A stretch of 60,639 bases of DNA from Spirochaetota bacterium (lineage in GTDB: Bacteria > Spirochaetota > UBA4802 > UBA5550), in NCBI GenBank assembly GCA_016928865.1, contig JAFGJX010000061.1, positions 1 through 60,639 on the forward strand, given 5' to 3'. The notes under the pieces are model-generated. The model was not told where the DNA came from, made no database searches, and saw nothing but the letters and a program-made list of their open reading frames with translations. Position numbers and translations under genes: made by a program. The stretch's first letter is position 1. Each line of letters begins with the position of its first letter. Of the stretch, positions 16,254 to 24,866 are shown in pieces.

Positions 16254-19001
16254 TTACTCGAGCAGATCGTCGTCGATATGATCGATGATCGATCCCTCCT
16301 TGTTGCGGTTTATCTGCCTGATCGTCTGCTTCTGATCGCGCGAGATGTTTTCCTTGGGGCCCTGCCTGGGCAGGCTCCCGCCGCCCAGCACCCCGGCGCA
16401 CATGTCGCAGGTTTTCTCAGGGACCGTCCCGGGAACAAATATCTCCTCTATGGTTTCCCCGCAATCAGCCGACGGAAGGAGGCCGGACCGCTCGCACACC
16501 TCGTGCGTCAGGAGCGCCGCGTACTGGGGAAAATCGAGTACCGGCTCGTCCTGCAGGGCCTCCCGCATGTACTCGCCCCATATCGGCGCGGCCACCGCGC
16601 CTCCGGCCTGCCCGATCCCGAGCGAGAGACCCATCTTGTCATACCCCACCCAGACCCCGGTGGTCAGCTGCGGGGTAAAGCCGACGAACCAGGCGTCCTT
16701 CCAGTTGTTGGTGGTGCCGGTCTTGCCCCCTGCCGGCCGGCCAAGAGACGCCGACCCGCCGGTCCCGCCGTTTATAACGCTCTGCAGCATGCTGATAAGA
16801 ACCTGCGCCGTTTCCGGCTTGATGATCTGCGACCGGCCCTGCTTCTCCCGATCCTCGATGATTTTCCGCACCTCTTCCTCGCGGTTCTCCAGAACCTTTC
16901 CGTCGCGGTCCTTCACGTAGCGGATGGCGAACGGGATAACGTCCCTGCCGCCGTTGGCGATAATGCTGTAGGCGGTGGTAATCTCGAGCGGGCTCACGTC
17001 CATGGAACCGAGGGCGATGGAAAAATTCCGGGGGATGCGCTCCTTCGCCTCCCTGGCGTTGAACTTGAGGAGCCTGGCCAGATACTTCATCACGTACTCG
17101 ATCCCCAGCTGCTGCGAAATGCGTATGGAGACCACGTTGATCGAGCGGGCGAGGGCCTTTCTGAGCCGCACGAACCCGGAATATTCCTCCTCGTAATTTT
17201 CCGGGATCCAGTCGCCCCCTTCGTTGTCCAGAAAAACCACGGGGGAATCGAGCACCGCGGTCGCGGCGGTAAAATCGCCGCTTTCAATGGCGGCCGCGTA
17301 AATGAGCGGTTTGATGGAGGATCCGGGCTGGCGCCGCGCCTGCATGGCGCGGTTCAGCTGGTTGATGGAGGTGAATTCGCTCCCGCCCACCAGCGCCTCG
17401 ATGTAGCCGGAGCGGTGATCGATGGATATGATGCATCCCTCCACCCGCTGCAGGTTGCGGTCGTCGAGGAAGGTGCTCTTGTATCTGTCAAGCATGCTGC
17501 TCACGCTCCCGATGCCGGCCAGGTAATTAAGCCCTTCCAGCTCCTCAACGATACGGTCGCGGATAACCGTGTTCAGCTTCTCGAGCTGTCGCGATCCCTT
17601 CTTCTGGAACCGGGGCATATCGAACAGCAGCGAGAACATCTCGACCATCGGAGCATACCGGTCGATGATAAAGTCCGCGTTGCGGAAGGCCAGCTTCGCC
17701 GATTCTTCCGTCTGCCGCTCCAGCCCTCGCTTCATCGTCTCCTGGGCGGCGAGCTGCTTCTTCAGGTCCATCGTGGTATACACCCGGAGACCCTGCTCGT
17801 AGACGGCCTCGGCCCCGTACTTTTTCACCAGCTCCCGGCGCACATACTCGGTGAACCAGGGCGCCTTGTTGGTGCGCGCGCTCATGGTGTTCATCGAGGG
17901 CGACAGGTTGCTCAGATAATCAAGATACTCCGGCCAGAAATCGAGGAAGGCGCGCTCGGCCTGTTCCACGGTGATGTACCCCATCTCGACCATCTTGGCC
18001 AGCACGATCTTGTGGCGCTGGATCGAACGCTTGGTGTGCCGGATGGGCGAAAACTGGTTCGGGGCCGCGGGAAGCGTCGCAAGGAGGGCGCATTCCGCCA
18101 GTCCGAGCTCCCACACGTGCTTGTCGAAGTAGAGCCGCGAGGCGGCCTCCACGCCGTAGGTCCCCTGTCCCAGGAATATCTGGTTCAGGTAGAGGCTCAT
18201 GATCTCGTCCTTGGTGTAGAAGATCTCCATCATCACCGAGATGAAGGCCTCCTTCATTTTACGATAATAGCTCCGCTTGCCCGAGGTAAGCAGAACCTTG
18301 GCGAGCTGCTGCGTGATGGTGCTTCCGCCCTGCCTGATCCTGCCGGAAAATATATTTATGAAAAAGGCCCTGACGATCCCCTTCGGATTGATGCCCCAGT
18401 GATCGTAGAACTCGTTGTCTTCCATGGAAACAAAGGCCTTGACGAGGTCGGGCGGAATTTTCTTGAGCGGCACCACGTCGCGCTTCTGGGCAAAAAGCTC
18501 GGAGACCAGGACCCCGTTCCGGTCGTAGATCTTCGTCGTTGCGCTGGGCTGGAACGTGGCGAGGGAGCGCACCCTGGTAAAATCCATCGCGAGATTGACC
18601 GCGAAGAGGAGCAGAAGGCCCGCGGCCATGCCGATGATCAGCGCCGGCCTCCGACGTAGCGCCTCATATGCCGCGTGCGCCAGCTCGATGGCGCGGTTGA
18701 CGGCGCGGTCCACCATCCCGGGCAGGGAAGACGAGGAGATGGCGTACCGTCTGGTCCGTCTCAGCCTCTGCGGTGCCAGGATGGCGTCTTTTTTCAATCT
18801 GACCTTTGCCGGCAGCCGCGATTCAATGTTCGCGAGCAGCGGCCGCAGCCATCCGGAAAATTTGTCGCGGGCGGCCCCAATCCTGACAATCACCGGTTCC
18901 AGAAGATCGCGGACCCTGCCTGCGATAACCGGAGTTTTCCCGGGGGGTTCGTCAAATCCATCCTTCAAAAACCGGGTTTTTTTTCCCTGATATCGTGCCA
19001 T
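16254..19001 (-). CDS. mrcA: Penicillin-binding protein 1A (class A PBP), 915 aa
   Basis: This is a bifunctional glycosyltransferase/transpeptidase for peptidoglycan synthesis. An unusually long basic N-terminal tail of about 119 residues precedes a single membrane helix (120-139). GT51 motifs follow: E194-D-N-E-F-Y, G-G-S-T-I-T-Q-Q and the Y-L-N-Q-I-F-L-G segment. An OB-like insertion separates this from the transpeptidase domain, which has S561-S-I-K564, S620-I-N622 and K760-T-G-T-T. The length slightly exceeds the usual 800-850, mostly because of the N-terminal tail. All catalytic residues are present, so it should be active. The mrcA/ponA name is by family similarity. Confidence 0.92.
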   Translation of the reverse strand: MARYQGKKTRFLKDGFDEPPGKTPVIAGRVRDLLEPVIVRIGAARDKFSGWLRPLLANIESRLPAKVRLKKDAILAPQRLRRTRRYAISSSSLPGMVDRAVNRAIELAHAAYEALRRRPALIIGMAAGLLLLFAVNLAMDFTRVRSLATFQPSATTKIYDRNGVLVSELFAQKRDVVPLKKIPPDLVKAFVSMEDNEFYDHWGINPKGIVRAFFINIFSGRIRQGGSTITQQLAKVLLTSGKRSYYRKMKEAFISVMMEIFYTKDEIMSLYLNQIFLGQGTYGVEAASRLYFDKHVWELGLAECALLATLPAAPNQFSPIRHTKRSIQRHKIVLAKMVEMGYITVEQAERAFLDFWPEYLDYLSNLSPSMNTMSARTNKAPWFTEYVRRELVKKYGAEAVYEQGLRVYTTMDLKKQLAAQETMKRGLERQTEESAKLAFRNADFIIDRYAPMVEMFSLLFDMPRFQKKGSRQLEKLNTVIRDRIVEELEGLNYLAGIGSVSSMLDRYKSTFLDDRNLQRVEGCIISIDHRSGYIEALVGGSEFTSINQLNRAMQARRQPGSSIKPLIYAAAIESGDFTAATAVLDSPVVFLDNEGGDWIPENYEEEYSGFVRLRKALARSINVVSIRISQQLGIEYVMKYLARLLKFNAREAKERIPRNFSIALGSMDVSPLEITTAYSIIANGGRDVIPFAIRYVKDRDGKVLENREEEVRKIIEDREKQGRSQIIKPETAQVLISMLQSVINGGTGGSASLGRPAGGKTGTTNNWKDAWFVGFTPQLTTGVWVGYDKMGLSLGIGQAGGAVAAPIWGEYMREALQDEPVLDFPQYAALLTHEVCERSGLLPSADCGETIEEIFVPGTVPEKTCDMCAGVLGGGSLPRQGPKENISRDQKQTIRQINRNKEGSIIDHIDDDLLE

Positions 19002-19136
19002 TCAATCCTCGCAGTTCAGGCTAAAATCCTTCCCTCACCTGATAATTTCAAGAATAAAATCTGCATTTGTCAAATTTCGATCCGGCGGTTCAAAAAGCTT
19101 CCTGTGCCATCTGGAAACTTACCCGGGAGAATGTTA

Positions 19137-19172
19137 GAAATAAAAAAGAGGACTGCTTCCAACAGCCCTCTT
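19137..19172 (-). terminator. Rho-independent terminator after the AI-2E family gene
   Basis: The minus strand reads AAGAGGGCTG, a 7-nt loop, CAGTCCTCTT and then TTTTATTTC. The 10-bp stem has one G-T pair. It lies 41 nt after the stop at 19213. Confidence 0.8.
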
Positions 19173-19212
19173 GTATCTCCCAATAATATTTTCATCTGAA
19201 TTGATTGAATTT

Positions 19213-20334
19213 TTAACCGGGACCTTCGTTACTTCCCGAGTCTGCGCCCTTTCCTTCCACATCATAGTGGTGCATGTCATAGGCTTCAAGCATCTTGTAT
19301 ATCTCCCACAGGGAATAGAAGAGAGCGAGCAGAAGCGGGCCGATGAATATTCCGGGAAGCCCGAAGGCCTGGAGACCTCCGATGAGGAGGAAGAAAAAAA
19401 TGACAGGATGAAAATTGAGCTTCTTTCCGAACACCCTGGGTTTAACAAGGTTCTCCAGCAGGAGATACCATGCCAGGCACCAGACGCCCAGCAGCAGGGC
19501 TTTGAGGTACGACCCGGCCGCGGCAAGATAGATCACCGCCGGCAGCCAGACCAGCGACGTCCCGATGACCGGGATCAGCGATAGAAGTGCCGCGAGACTC
19601 CCCGCAAGGAACGCAAGCGGGATACCCGCCATGAAGAGGCCCAGCCCCACCATGAATCCCTGGACTATCATGATCAGAAGGTTTCCCGTCAGGAGGACCC
19701 TGATAACCTCTTTCAGGCGCGCGACAACATTCTCTTCGAGGTCGTCCGGGAAGGGCATTATTTTATAGAACAGGGATTCAAACCTGCCGCCGTCCTTGAA
19801 CAGGAAGAATAATATCAGCAGGAGAAATAAAAAATCGAGGGCGAGGTGAAGCGGATACGCTATCATGGCCTGCACGCTGGAGAGAAGCGTTCCCGACATG
19901 TTCTGTATAAAATCGGTGGCCCGCGAAGTGATCACCGCCGTACTTACGTTCAGGGACTCGAGGATTAACTGCACGAGCTGACTGTTATAAAAATTTTCAA
20001 TGACGCCGGCTCCGATCTCTCTCTGCACAACCCGGTAAAGCAGATAGACCTGGTCTATGACGGCGATCGTCAGGAAAAAGAGCGGTGTCAGGACCATGCC
20101 GAAGAGAAAAACGATCATGACGCCCGCTCCGGCCCAGCGCTTCTTCACGCGCTTCGTGATCAGATTATACACCGGTTGCAAGGCCATATAGAGGATCACC
20201 GCAAAAAGAAACGGCCAGAAGAAAAACCGGAACACGTACACAAGGCCGGCTATGACCGCCCCGAAGAGAAGAAAAAACAGGATTTTCAGCGTCCTGTTGT
20301 GCTGTAACTCAAAATATGATTCCCGCTTTACCAT
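19213..20334 (-). CDS. AI-2E family transporter (PerM-like), 373 aa
   Basis: This is a polytopic inner-membrane protein with about eight hydrophobic segments: a pair at about 18-55, one near 70-95, and a cluster from 155 to 350. The layout and the G-x-P-x-A-F-L-A-G...I-P-V-I-G-T pattern (about 235-265) are typical of the AI-2 exporter superfamily. Members have been linked to export of autoinducer-2, to Na+/H+ exchange and to sporulation, so the substrate here is unknown. The C-terminal tail is acidic. It has its own terminator, and a small gene lies about 110 bp upstream on the same strand. Confidence 0.85.
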   Translation of the reverse strand: MVKRESYFELQHNRTLKILFFLLFGAVIAGLVYVFRFFFWPFLFAVILYMALQPVYNLITKRVKKRWAGAGVMIVFLFGMVLTPLFFLTIAVIDQVYLLYRVVQREIGAGVIENFYNSQLVQLILESLNVSTAVITSRATDFIQNMSGTLLSSVQAMIAYPLHLALDFLFLLLILFFLFKDGGRFESLFYKIMPFPDDLEENVVARLKEVIRVLLTGNLLIMIVQGFMVGLGLFMAGIPLAFLAGSLAALLSLIPVIGTSLVWLPAVIYLAAAGSYLKALLLGVWCLAWYLLLENLVKPRVFGKKLNFHPVIFFFLLIGGLQAFGLPGIFIGPLLLALFYSLWEIYKMLEAYDMHHYDVEGKGADSGSNEGPG

Positions 20335-20445
20335 ATGCCGCCATGCAGGTCAGGCCTCGGTCCCGTTAAGCGGTACAGAGGCCGTGCCCGTACGTTCGTA
20401 TTCGTCATACCGGCCCGCCGTGCGGCCGATGCCGGAAAACCTCTG

Positions 20446-20694
20446 CTACTTTGTCAGATAGTGAGACAGATCAGTGGCTATTCTGGTGATTGCATGCTCG
20501 AGATACGTTTCATCGGAGATTTTTTTCCGATATTGCCGTATCGCCTCGGCATCAATTTCCTTCTTGTCCTGCTGAATCTCACGATCATCCTTTTTCATGA
20601 GATCGCCCATAAAACCTCCCGGGATACCCATTCCTCCATGAATCGGGTTTTGCCCGTTTTCAAGTTCGGCACGTAACGGATTTGACTTTAGCAT
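20446..20694 (-). CDS. Small charged protein of unknown function, 82 aa
   Basis: From ATG 20694 the frame encodes a highly polar, helical protein. It has a short Gly/Met-rich segment (G-G-M-G-I-P-G-G-F-M-G-D) near residues 21-32, then a Lys/Asp/Glu-rich region that looks helical. The G-M-G-I-P segment looks like a conserved motif rather than random coding. Another in-frame ATG at 20736 gives a 96-residue version with an odd N-terminus. No clear ribosome binding site marks either start. It lies upstream of the AI-2E family gene on the same strand with a 111-bp gap. Function unknown. Confidence 0.5.
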   Translation of the reverse strand: MLKSNPLRAELENGQNPIHGGMGIPGGFMGDLMKKDDREIQQDKKEIDAEAIRQYRKKISDETYLEHAITRIATDLSHYLTK

Positions 20695-20895
20695 TTTTAG
20701 CCGTAACTGTAAAAAAACAGGAAGGCGCGATGGCATGGTTCCCCGTTACCGCGTTCCCTGAAACGGCGGCCGCACGGGATTTCATACGATGCATATCATA
20801 TTTTTCGGATTAATGCGCTGATTTATTGAGAATGTTCATCATCGCATCACATTTTTCCCTCATTTCGGCTTTACGGGCAAAAATGACTTAAATAA

Positions 20896-20925
20896 TTGAC
20901 AAAAACGACAATTTTTATGTATATT
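20896..20925 (+). promoter_or_regulatory. Candidate sigma-70 promoter
   Basis: TTGACA at 20896-20901 is followed after 18 bp by TATATT at 20920-20925, in AT-rich DNA about 33 nt before the ATG at 20958. It probably drives the three-gene run 20958-23181. Confidence 0.6.
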
Positions 20926-20957
20926 ATACACTACTCTGTGAGCTTATATCAAATGCC

Positions 20958-21623
20958 ATGTTCGATATAAAAGAATATTATGAAAGCGATTCCAGGTCAA
21001 GGAACGCGCGTCCGGACATCGTCAATATCGACGATGATCTCAGCCATGACATAAACGCCCTTCTCTCCAGCCGATTCGACAACCTGTACCGGCGCGACCG
21101 CTACAAGCATGGCGACTCCAGTATTGAGATCATCTATCCCGGCCTGCAGTTTCCCGGAAACAATTCCCTGCTCATGAACCCGGACCGGGTACGCTATCTT
21201 CTTTCATTTTATCCGAACAAGGCGGACTTCTATCATATTGATAAAATCGTAATCCGGCCCCGCTTCATCGAGATCGGGAATATTGAGCTGGTTTCACTCT
21301 ATTTAAGGAAGAAAAAGATCCTGGTCCTCTACCTTTTTCATCCCCACTTCTACCACATGCGCTATGCGGGCCATGACGGAAGCGAGGAATTTTCCGGACC
21401 GGACATGGACGTTGTCATGAATGACCGGCTGACCGATGATATCGTCAGGCGTGATGATTCGCCCGACGTGCATGTCCATCCGCTCTGGTACCTCCTCTCG
21501 GTGGTCCGAAGCGGCGGGGAAGACACGATAGACAAGTTCTTCATGAAGAAGGCCACGCTGAACGACCGCGTCTACGAGGTCCTGAACGACATCTCCCTTT
21601 ACTACTCGCGGCACGGATACTGA
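20958..21623 (+). CDS. Hypothetical protein, 221 aa
   Basis: I do not recognise the family. The protein is soluble, rich in Asp, Arg and Tyr, with no signal peptide. Its central part (about 80-130) alternates hydrophobic beta-like stretches, including a run F-H-P-H-F-Y-H-M-R-Y, and the C-terminus is helical (about 185-221). The gene is the first of a tight run: the PHP-domain phosphatase starts 6 bp after its stop. The ribosome binding site is weak, but a good promoter lies just upstream. The regular open frame and operon position support a real gene. Confidence 0.65.
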   Translation: MFDIKEYYESDSRSRNARPDIVNIDDDLSHDINALLSSRFDNLYRRDRYKHGDSSIEIIYPGLQFPGNNSLLMNPDRVRYLLSFYPNKADFYHIDKIVIRPRFIEIGNIELVSLYLRKKKILVLYLFHPHFYHMRYAGHDGSEEFSGPDMDVVMNDRLTDDIVRRDDSPDVHVHPLWYLLSVVRSGGEDTIDKFFMKKATLNDRVYEVLNDISLYYSRHGY

Positions 21624-21628
21624 TACGC

Positions 21629-22417
21629 ATGGTCGACTACCACACGCACACCAGCCTCTGCGGCCACGCGACCGGGACCGTCGAGGAATATATCGAGTCC
21701 GCCCTTTCGCGGGGTCTCTCCGAGATAGGATTTTCTGACCACGCACCGATGCCGGAGGAGCACCGGGAAGGTTTCACCATGTCCGCCGGGGATGTCGAGG
21801 GGTATATCAGCGCGATCGAGGAACAGAAGAAGCGATACGAGGGGAAAATCGCCGTTCGCCTCGGCTTCGAGGTCGATTATCCGCTCCTCAGCTCTTTCGA
21901 GGAGCGCTACTTCTCCGACCCGCGGATCGACTACCTGATCGGATCCTGCCACTTCATCGACGGCTGGCCCTTCGATCACCCGGACTACATCGACGGATAC
22001 CGGGGGCGCGATATCAACGACATCTATTCCCGTTACTATTCGGAGATGGAATCCCTGGCCGGCTCGGGGCTCTTCAACATCGCCGGCCATTTCGACATTA
22101 TAAAAAAATTCGGGTACCGGGCCGACCGCGACTTCATGCCGGCAGTGGAGAAAATCGCCCGCATCATGGCCGCCAATGACGTCGCGGCGGAGATCAACAC
22201 CGCGGGCATGGCCCATCCCGCGGCGGAGGTCTACCCGTCGGACGCCATCCTTGATGTTTTTTTCAGATGCAACGTGCCGGTCACCCTCGGCTCTGACGCG
22301 CACGCGCCTGAACGGATCGCCAGGCTCTTTACCGAAGCTATCGAAAAAATCAGGCGGGCGGGATATAGAACGATTTCAGGCTTCCTGAAGCGGAAGCGGT
22401 ACGACATCCCGCTCTGA
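21629..22417 (+). CDS. PHP-domain histidinol-phosphatase-like hydrolase
   Basis: The 262-residue protein begins D-Y-H-T-H-T-S-L-C-G-H, the first metal-binding motif of the PHP fold, followed by G-F-S-D-H-A-P-M-P. Later motifs G-S-C-H-F-I, G-H-F-D-I-I-K-K and L-G-S-D-A-H complete the metal site. Length and motif order match the HisJ/HisK-type histidinol-phosphatases, which remove phosphate from L-histidinol phosphate in histidine synthesis. No other his gene is nearby, so another phosphoester substrate is possible. It starts 6 bp after the preceding gene and is followed at 33 bp by pgeF. It is cytoplasmic. Confidence 0.85.
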   Translation: MVDYHTHTSLCGHATGTVEEYIESALSRGLSEIGFSDHAPMPEEHREGFTMSAGDVEGYISAIEEQKKRYEGKIAVRLGFEVDYPLLSSFEERYFSDPRIDYLIGSCHFIDGWPFDHPDYIDGYRGRDINDIYSRYYSEMESLAGSGLFNIAGHFDIIKKFGYRADRDFMPAVEKIARIMAANDVAAEINTAGMAHPAAEVYPSDAILDVFFRCNVPVTLGSDAHAPERIARLFTEAIEKIRRAGYRTISGFLKRKRYDIPL

Positions 22418-22449
22418 CGGGACGTCCGGCACCCGGAAGGCACGGCGCA

Positions 22450-23181
22450 ATGATTTCCCTCGACAAACATGAAGACGGAGTGTATCGCCTCACCCATCCC
22501 TTTCCGGAGCTCGAGATCGGCGTGGCCGCGCGTTCGGCGAACCCGGCCGACTACTCCGGCGCGCCGGAAGCGGCAAGGCGGCGCGAAAAGGAGTTCCTCA
22601 AGGCGGTTACCGGCATTGGCGCGCGCGATATCGTGACCCTCGACCAGGAGCACGGGGACACGATCCTGTTTATCAACGAGCCGCCCCGCGAAGAGCGGCT
22701 CATTTACGGGGCCGCGGACGGGCTCCTCACCCGCCTCCCGGAAATCTGCCTGGTCATTCGCACCGCCGACTGCGTCCCCGTGTTCATCTTTGACCAGCGC
22801 CGGCGTGTCCTCGGCGCCGCCCACTCCGGCTGGCGCGGCACCCGGCTCGCCATTGCGCGCACCCTGGCGCGGGAGATGGCGCGCCGGGCCGGCTCCGAGT
22901 ATCCGGACCTGCGGGTCTTTATCCTCCCCGCGATAGGCCCATCGTCATACACGATCGGCCGGGACGTCGCCGGTCTCTTCCCGCGCGACACCGAGGAAAA
23001 AGACGGCGGGATCTATCTTGATCTGCGGGGGAACATAGAGCGGACGCTCGCGGACGAGGGAATACCGGCGGAAAACATTTTCTGCGCCCGCACCTGCACC
23101 CTTGAATCAAACAGGGAATTTTTCTCACACAGGGCCGGAGACCGGGGCCGCAACCTGAACTACGGGATCATGCGGTTCTAA
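22450..23181 (+). CDS. pgeF: PgeF/YfiH family protein (peptidoglycan editing factor; purine nucleoside phosphorylase-like)
   Basis: The 243-residue protein has the multicopper-oxidase-like YfiH fold signatures: D-G-L-L-T (substrate loop), R-T-A-D-C-V-P, A-A-H-S-G-W-R-G-T, I-G-P-S-S-Y and a C-terminal R-N-L-N-Y. The His and Cys residues of these motifs form the zinc site. Family members prevent wrong amino acids in muropeptide precursors and also show adenosine/purine nucleoside activity. It is the last gene of a plus-strand run and is convergent with the REC-PAS gene, whose stop is 30 bp away. It is cytoplasmic. Confidence 0.9.
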   Translation: MISLDKHEDGVYRLTHPFPELEIGVAARSANPADYSGAPEAARRREKEFLKAVTGIGARDIVTLDQEHGDTILFINEPPREERLIYGAADGLLTRLPEICLVIRTADCVPVFIFDQRRRVLGAAHSGWRGTRLAIARTLAREMARRAGSEYPDLRVFILPAIGPSSYTIGRDVAGLFPRDTEEKDGGIYLDLRGNIERTLADEGIPAENIFCARTCTLESNREFFSHRAGDRGRNLNYGIMRF

Positions 23182-23210
23182 GGTTTTTTAAGTCGCGTCC
23201 GGTCACGGCG

Positions 23211-24866
23211 TTACGCGGGCGGCTCTCCCGGAAGATCTTTCGCCATGATGAAAGACATATCGCCGAGAAAAATCATATGGAATTCTATCCACTTGTCCGT
23301 TCCGTCGCCGCAATGCACCCTTGCAGACATCGGCCTGACCGGCGTATTATTCTCCATGGCCAGGCGGACATTATCCTCCCACTCTTTCCGTATCTTTGCC
23401 CGGTACGCGTGATCGGGATATGCCTTCTCCCACCAGTCCTCCAGGGTGGGCAGGGTCCCGGTCGTATAGCCGAGAATCTGCATTACCCGCGGATTCATAT
23501 AGGTAAACCTGGAGGAGCTGTCCATGACGGTTATCGGAAACGGGGAGCTTTCCAGCATCATGCGCAGCTTGTCCTGGCTGAGAGCAAGCTCGTTCGCGAT
23601 CCTCTTCATTTCCGTGATGTCCATCGCGGTAAAGACAATCCCGCGCTCACGCTCCTCCGGATCAAGAAACGCCGCGTTGATGAGGACCTGGTACGCGGTT
23701 CCATTCTTGTGCACGCACCGCGCCTCGAAGGAGGCCATGCCGCGCTCGCCAATCTGAGCGTACATCGTATCAATTGCGGCCTGATATTCCCCGTCGCTCG
23801 CATAAAATACCCGCAGGCTCCGGCCCTCGAGCTCCTCCCCGGAATACCCGGAGATTGACTGGATCATGACATTTGTCCATACCAGCGCCCGGTCCCTGAT
23901 CAGGCCGATGCCTACGGGCGCGACCCTGGAAACGATCGCCAGGAGCGCTTCCTGCTCGGCCAGGTCCCTGCGGGCGCAAACAAGGTCCCTGTTGTTGGCT
24001 TCGAGCCGGCGGTTTGTATCGCTCAGCTCCTCGTTGGTCGCCTCCAGCTCTTCGATGATGGCCTGCAGCTCCTCGTTCGCGGCGGTCAGCTCATCGTTCT
24101 TGATCTTCACCTCGTCTTCTATTCTGAGCTGTTCGGTGATATCGCTCATGATCACCCGTATGCCGCTGAACCGACCGTCGACAAAGATGGTCCGCCCCGA
24201 CGTGCGCACCCAGAGAATATCGCCTGACCTGGCAAGGACGCGGTACTGGCCGGGCGTCGGCCCTCCCGCCTTGCTATTCTCGAAAAGGCCTATCACCAGT
24301 TTCCGGTCTTCGGGATAAACGAATTCCATCAGGTTCCTGCCCATCAGGTCCTCGGCCCGGTAGCCGGCCACTTCATAGACGCGGGGACTCGCGTAGGTCA
24401 CGGTGCCGTTCTCGTCAACGGATATGATGATATCATTGATGTTCTCCACCAGGGACCGGTATTTTTCCTCGCTCTCCCTGAGTCGGCGCTCCATCCGGTG
24501 CTTGTGGATCGCGGTGTCGATGTTGCTCATCAGGTCCCGGTCGTTGATCGGCTTGTTCATGTATCCGTAGGGCATGGTGTCGCGGGCCCGCTCCACGGTT
24601 GCGCTGTCAGCGTTGGCGGTGAGATAGATGATCGGGATGTCGGCCTGCGCGCCTATCAAGCGGGCCGCCTCGACGCCGTCCATGGGACCGGCCAGCACGA
24701 TGTCCATGAGGATCAGGTCCGGCCTCAGGTCCAGTGCCTTAGCCACCGCCTCTTCACCGGTCGCGACGACCGCGGGGACCTCGTACCCGAGCCGCTCAAG
24801 GCTTTTCTGTATCCCGAGCGCTATGACGTATTCATCTTCAACAAGCAATAGCCGTGCTCCGGTCAT
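23211..24866 (-). CDS. Response regulator receiver with three PAS domains, no output kinase
   Basis: The N-terminal REC domain (1-120) has E10-D11, phospho-acceptor D55 in L-I-L-M-D, T83 and K105. It is followed by a PAS domain (about 130-245), a coiled coil rich in E-L-x-A-x-N-E-E-L repeats (about 250-310), a second PAS domain (about 315-425) and a third (about 430-545). There is no histidine kinase, GGDEF or DNA-binding domain, so the output is unclear. The start overlaps the stop of the upstream kinase gene (ATGA, 24863-24866), so the two are coupled. It probably receives phosphate from that kinase and acts as a relay or protein-binding module. Confidence 0.88.
   Translation of the reverse strand: MTGARLLLVEDEYVIALGIQKSLERLGYEVPAVVATGEEAVAKALDLRPDLILMDIVLAGPMDGVEAARLIGAQADIPIIYLTANADSATVERARDTMPYGYMNKPINDRDLMSNIDTAIHKHRMERRLRESEEKYRSLVENINDIIISVDENGTVTYASPRVYEVAGYRAEDLMGRNLMEFVYPEDRKLVIGLFENSKAGGPTPGQYRVLARSGDILWVRTSGRTIFVDGRFSGIRVIMSDITEQLRIEDEVKIKNDELTAANEELQAIIEELEATNEELSDTNRRLEANNRDLVCARRDLAEQEALLAIVSRVAPVGIGLIRDRALVWTNVMIQSISGYSGEELEGRSLRVFYASDGEYQAAIDTMYAQIGERGMASFEARCVHKNGTAYQVLINAAFLDPEERERGIVFTAMDITEMKRIANELALSQDKLRMMLESSPFPITVMDSSSRFTYMNPRVMQILGYTTGTLPTLEDWWEKAYPDHAYRAKIRKEWEDNVRLAMENNTPVRPMSARVHCGDGTDKWIEFHMIFLGDMSFIMAKDLPGEPPA

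Noticed and set aside
16239-18659. 806-codon open frame antisense to mrcA
   Set aside because: Long antisense frames are expected in GC-rich genes; mrcA on the minus strand has all the PBP motifs and the antisense product has no recognisable domain.
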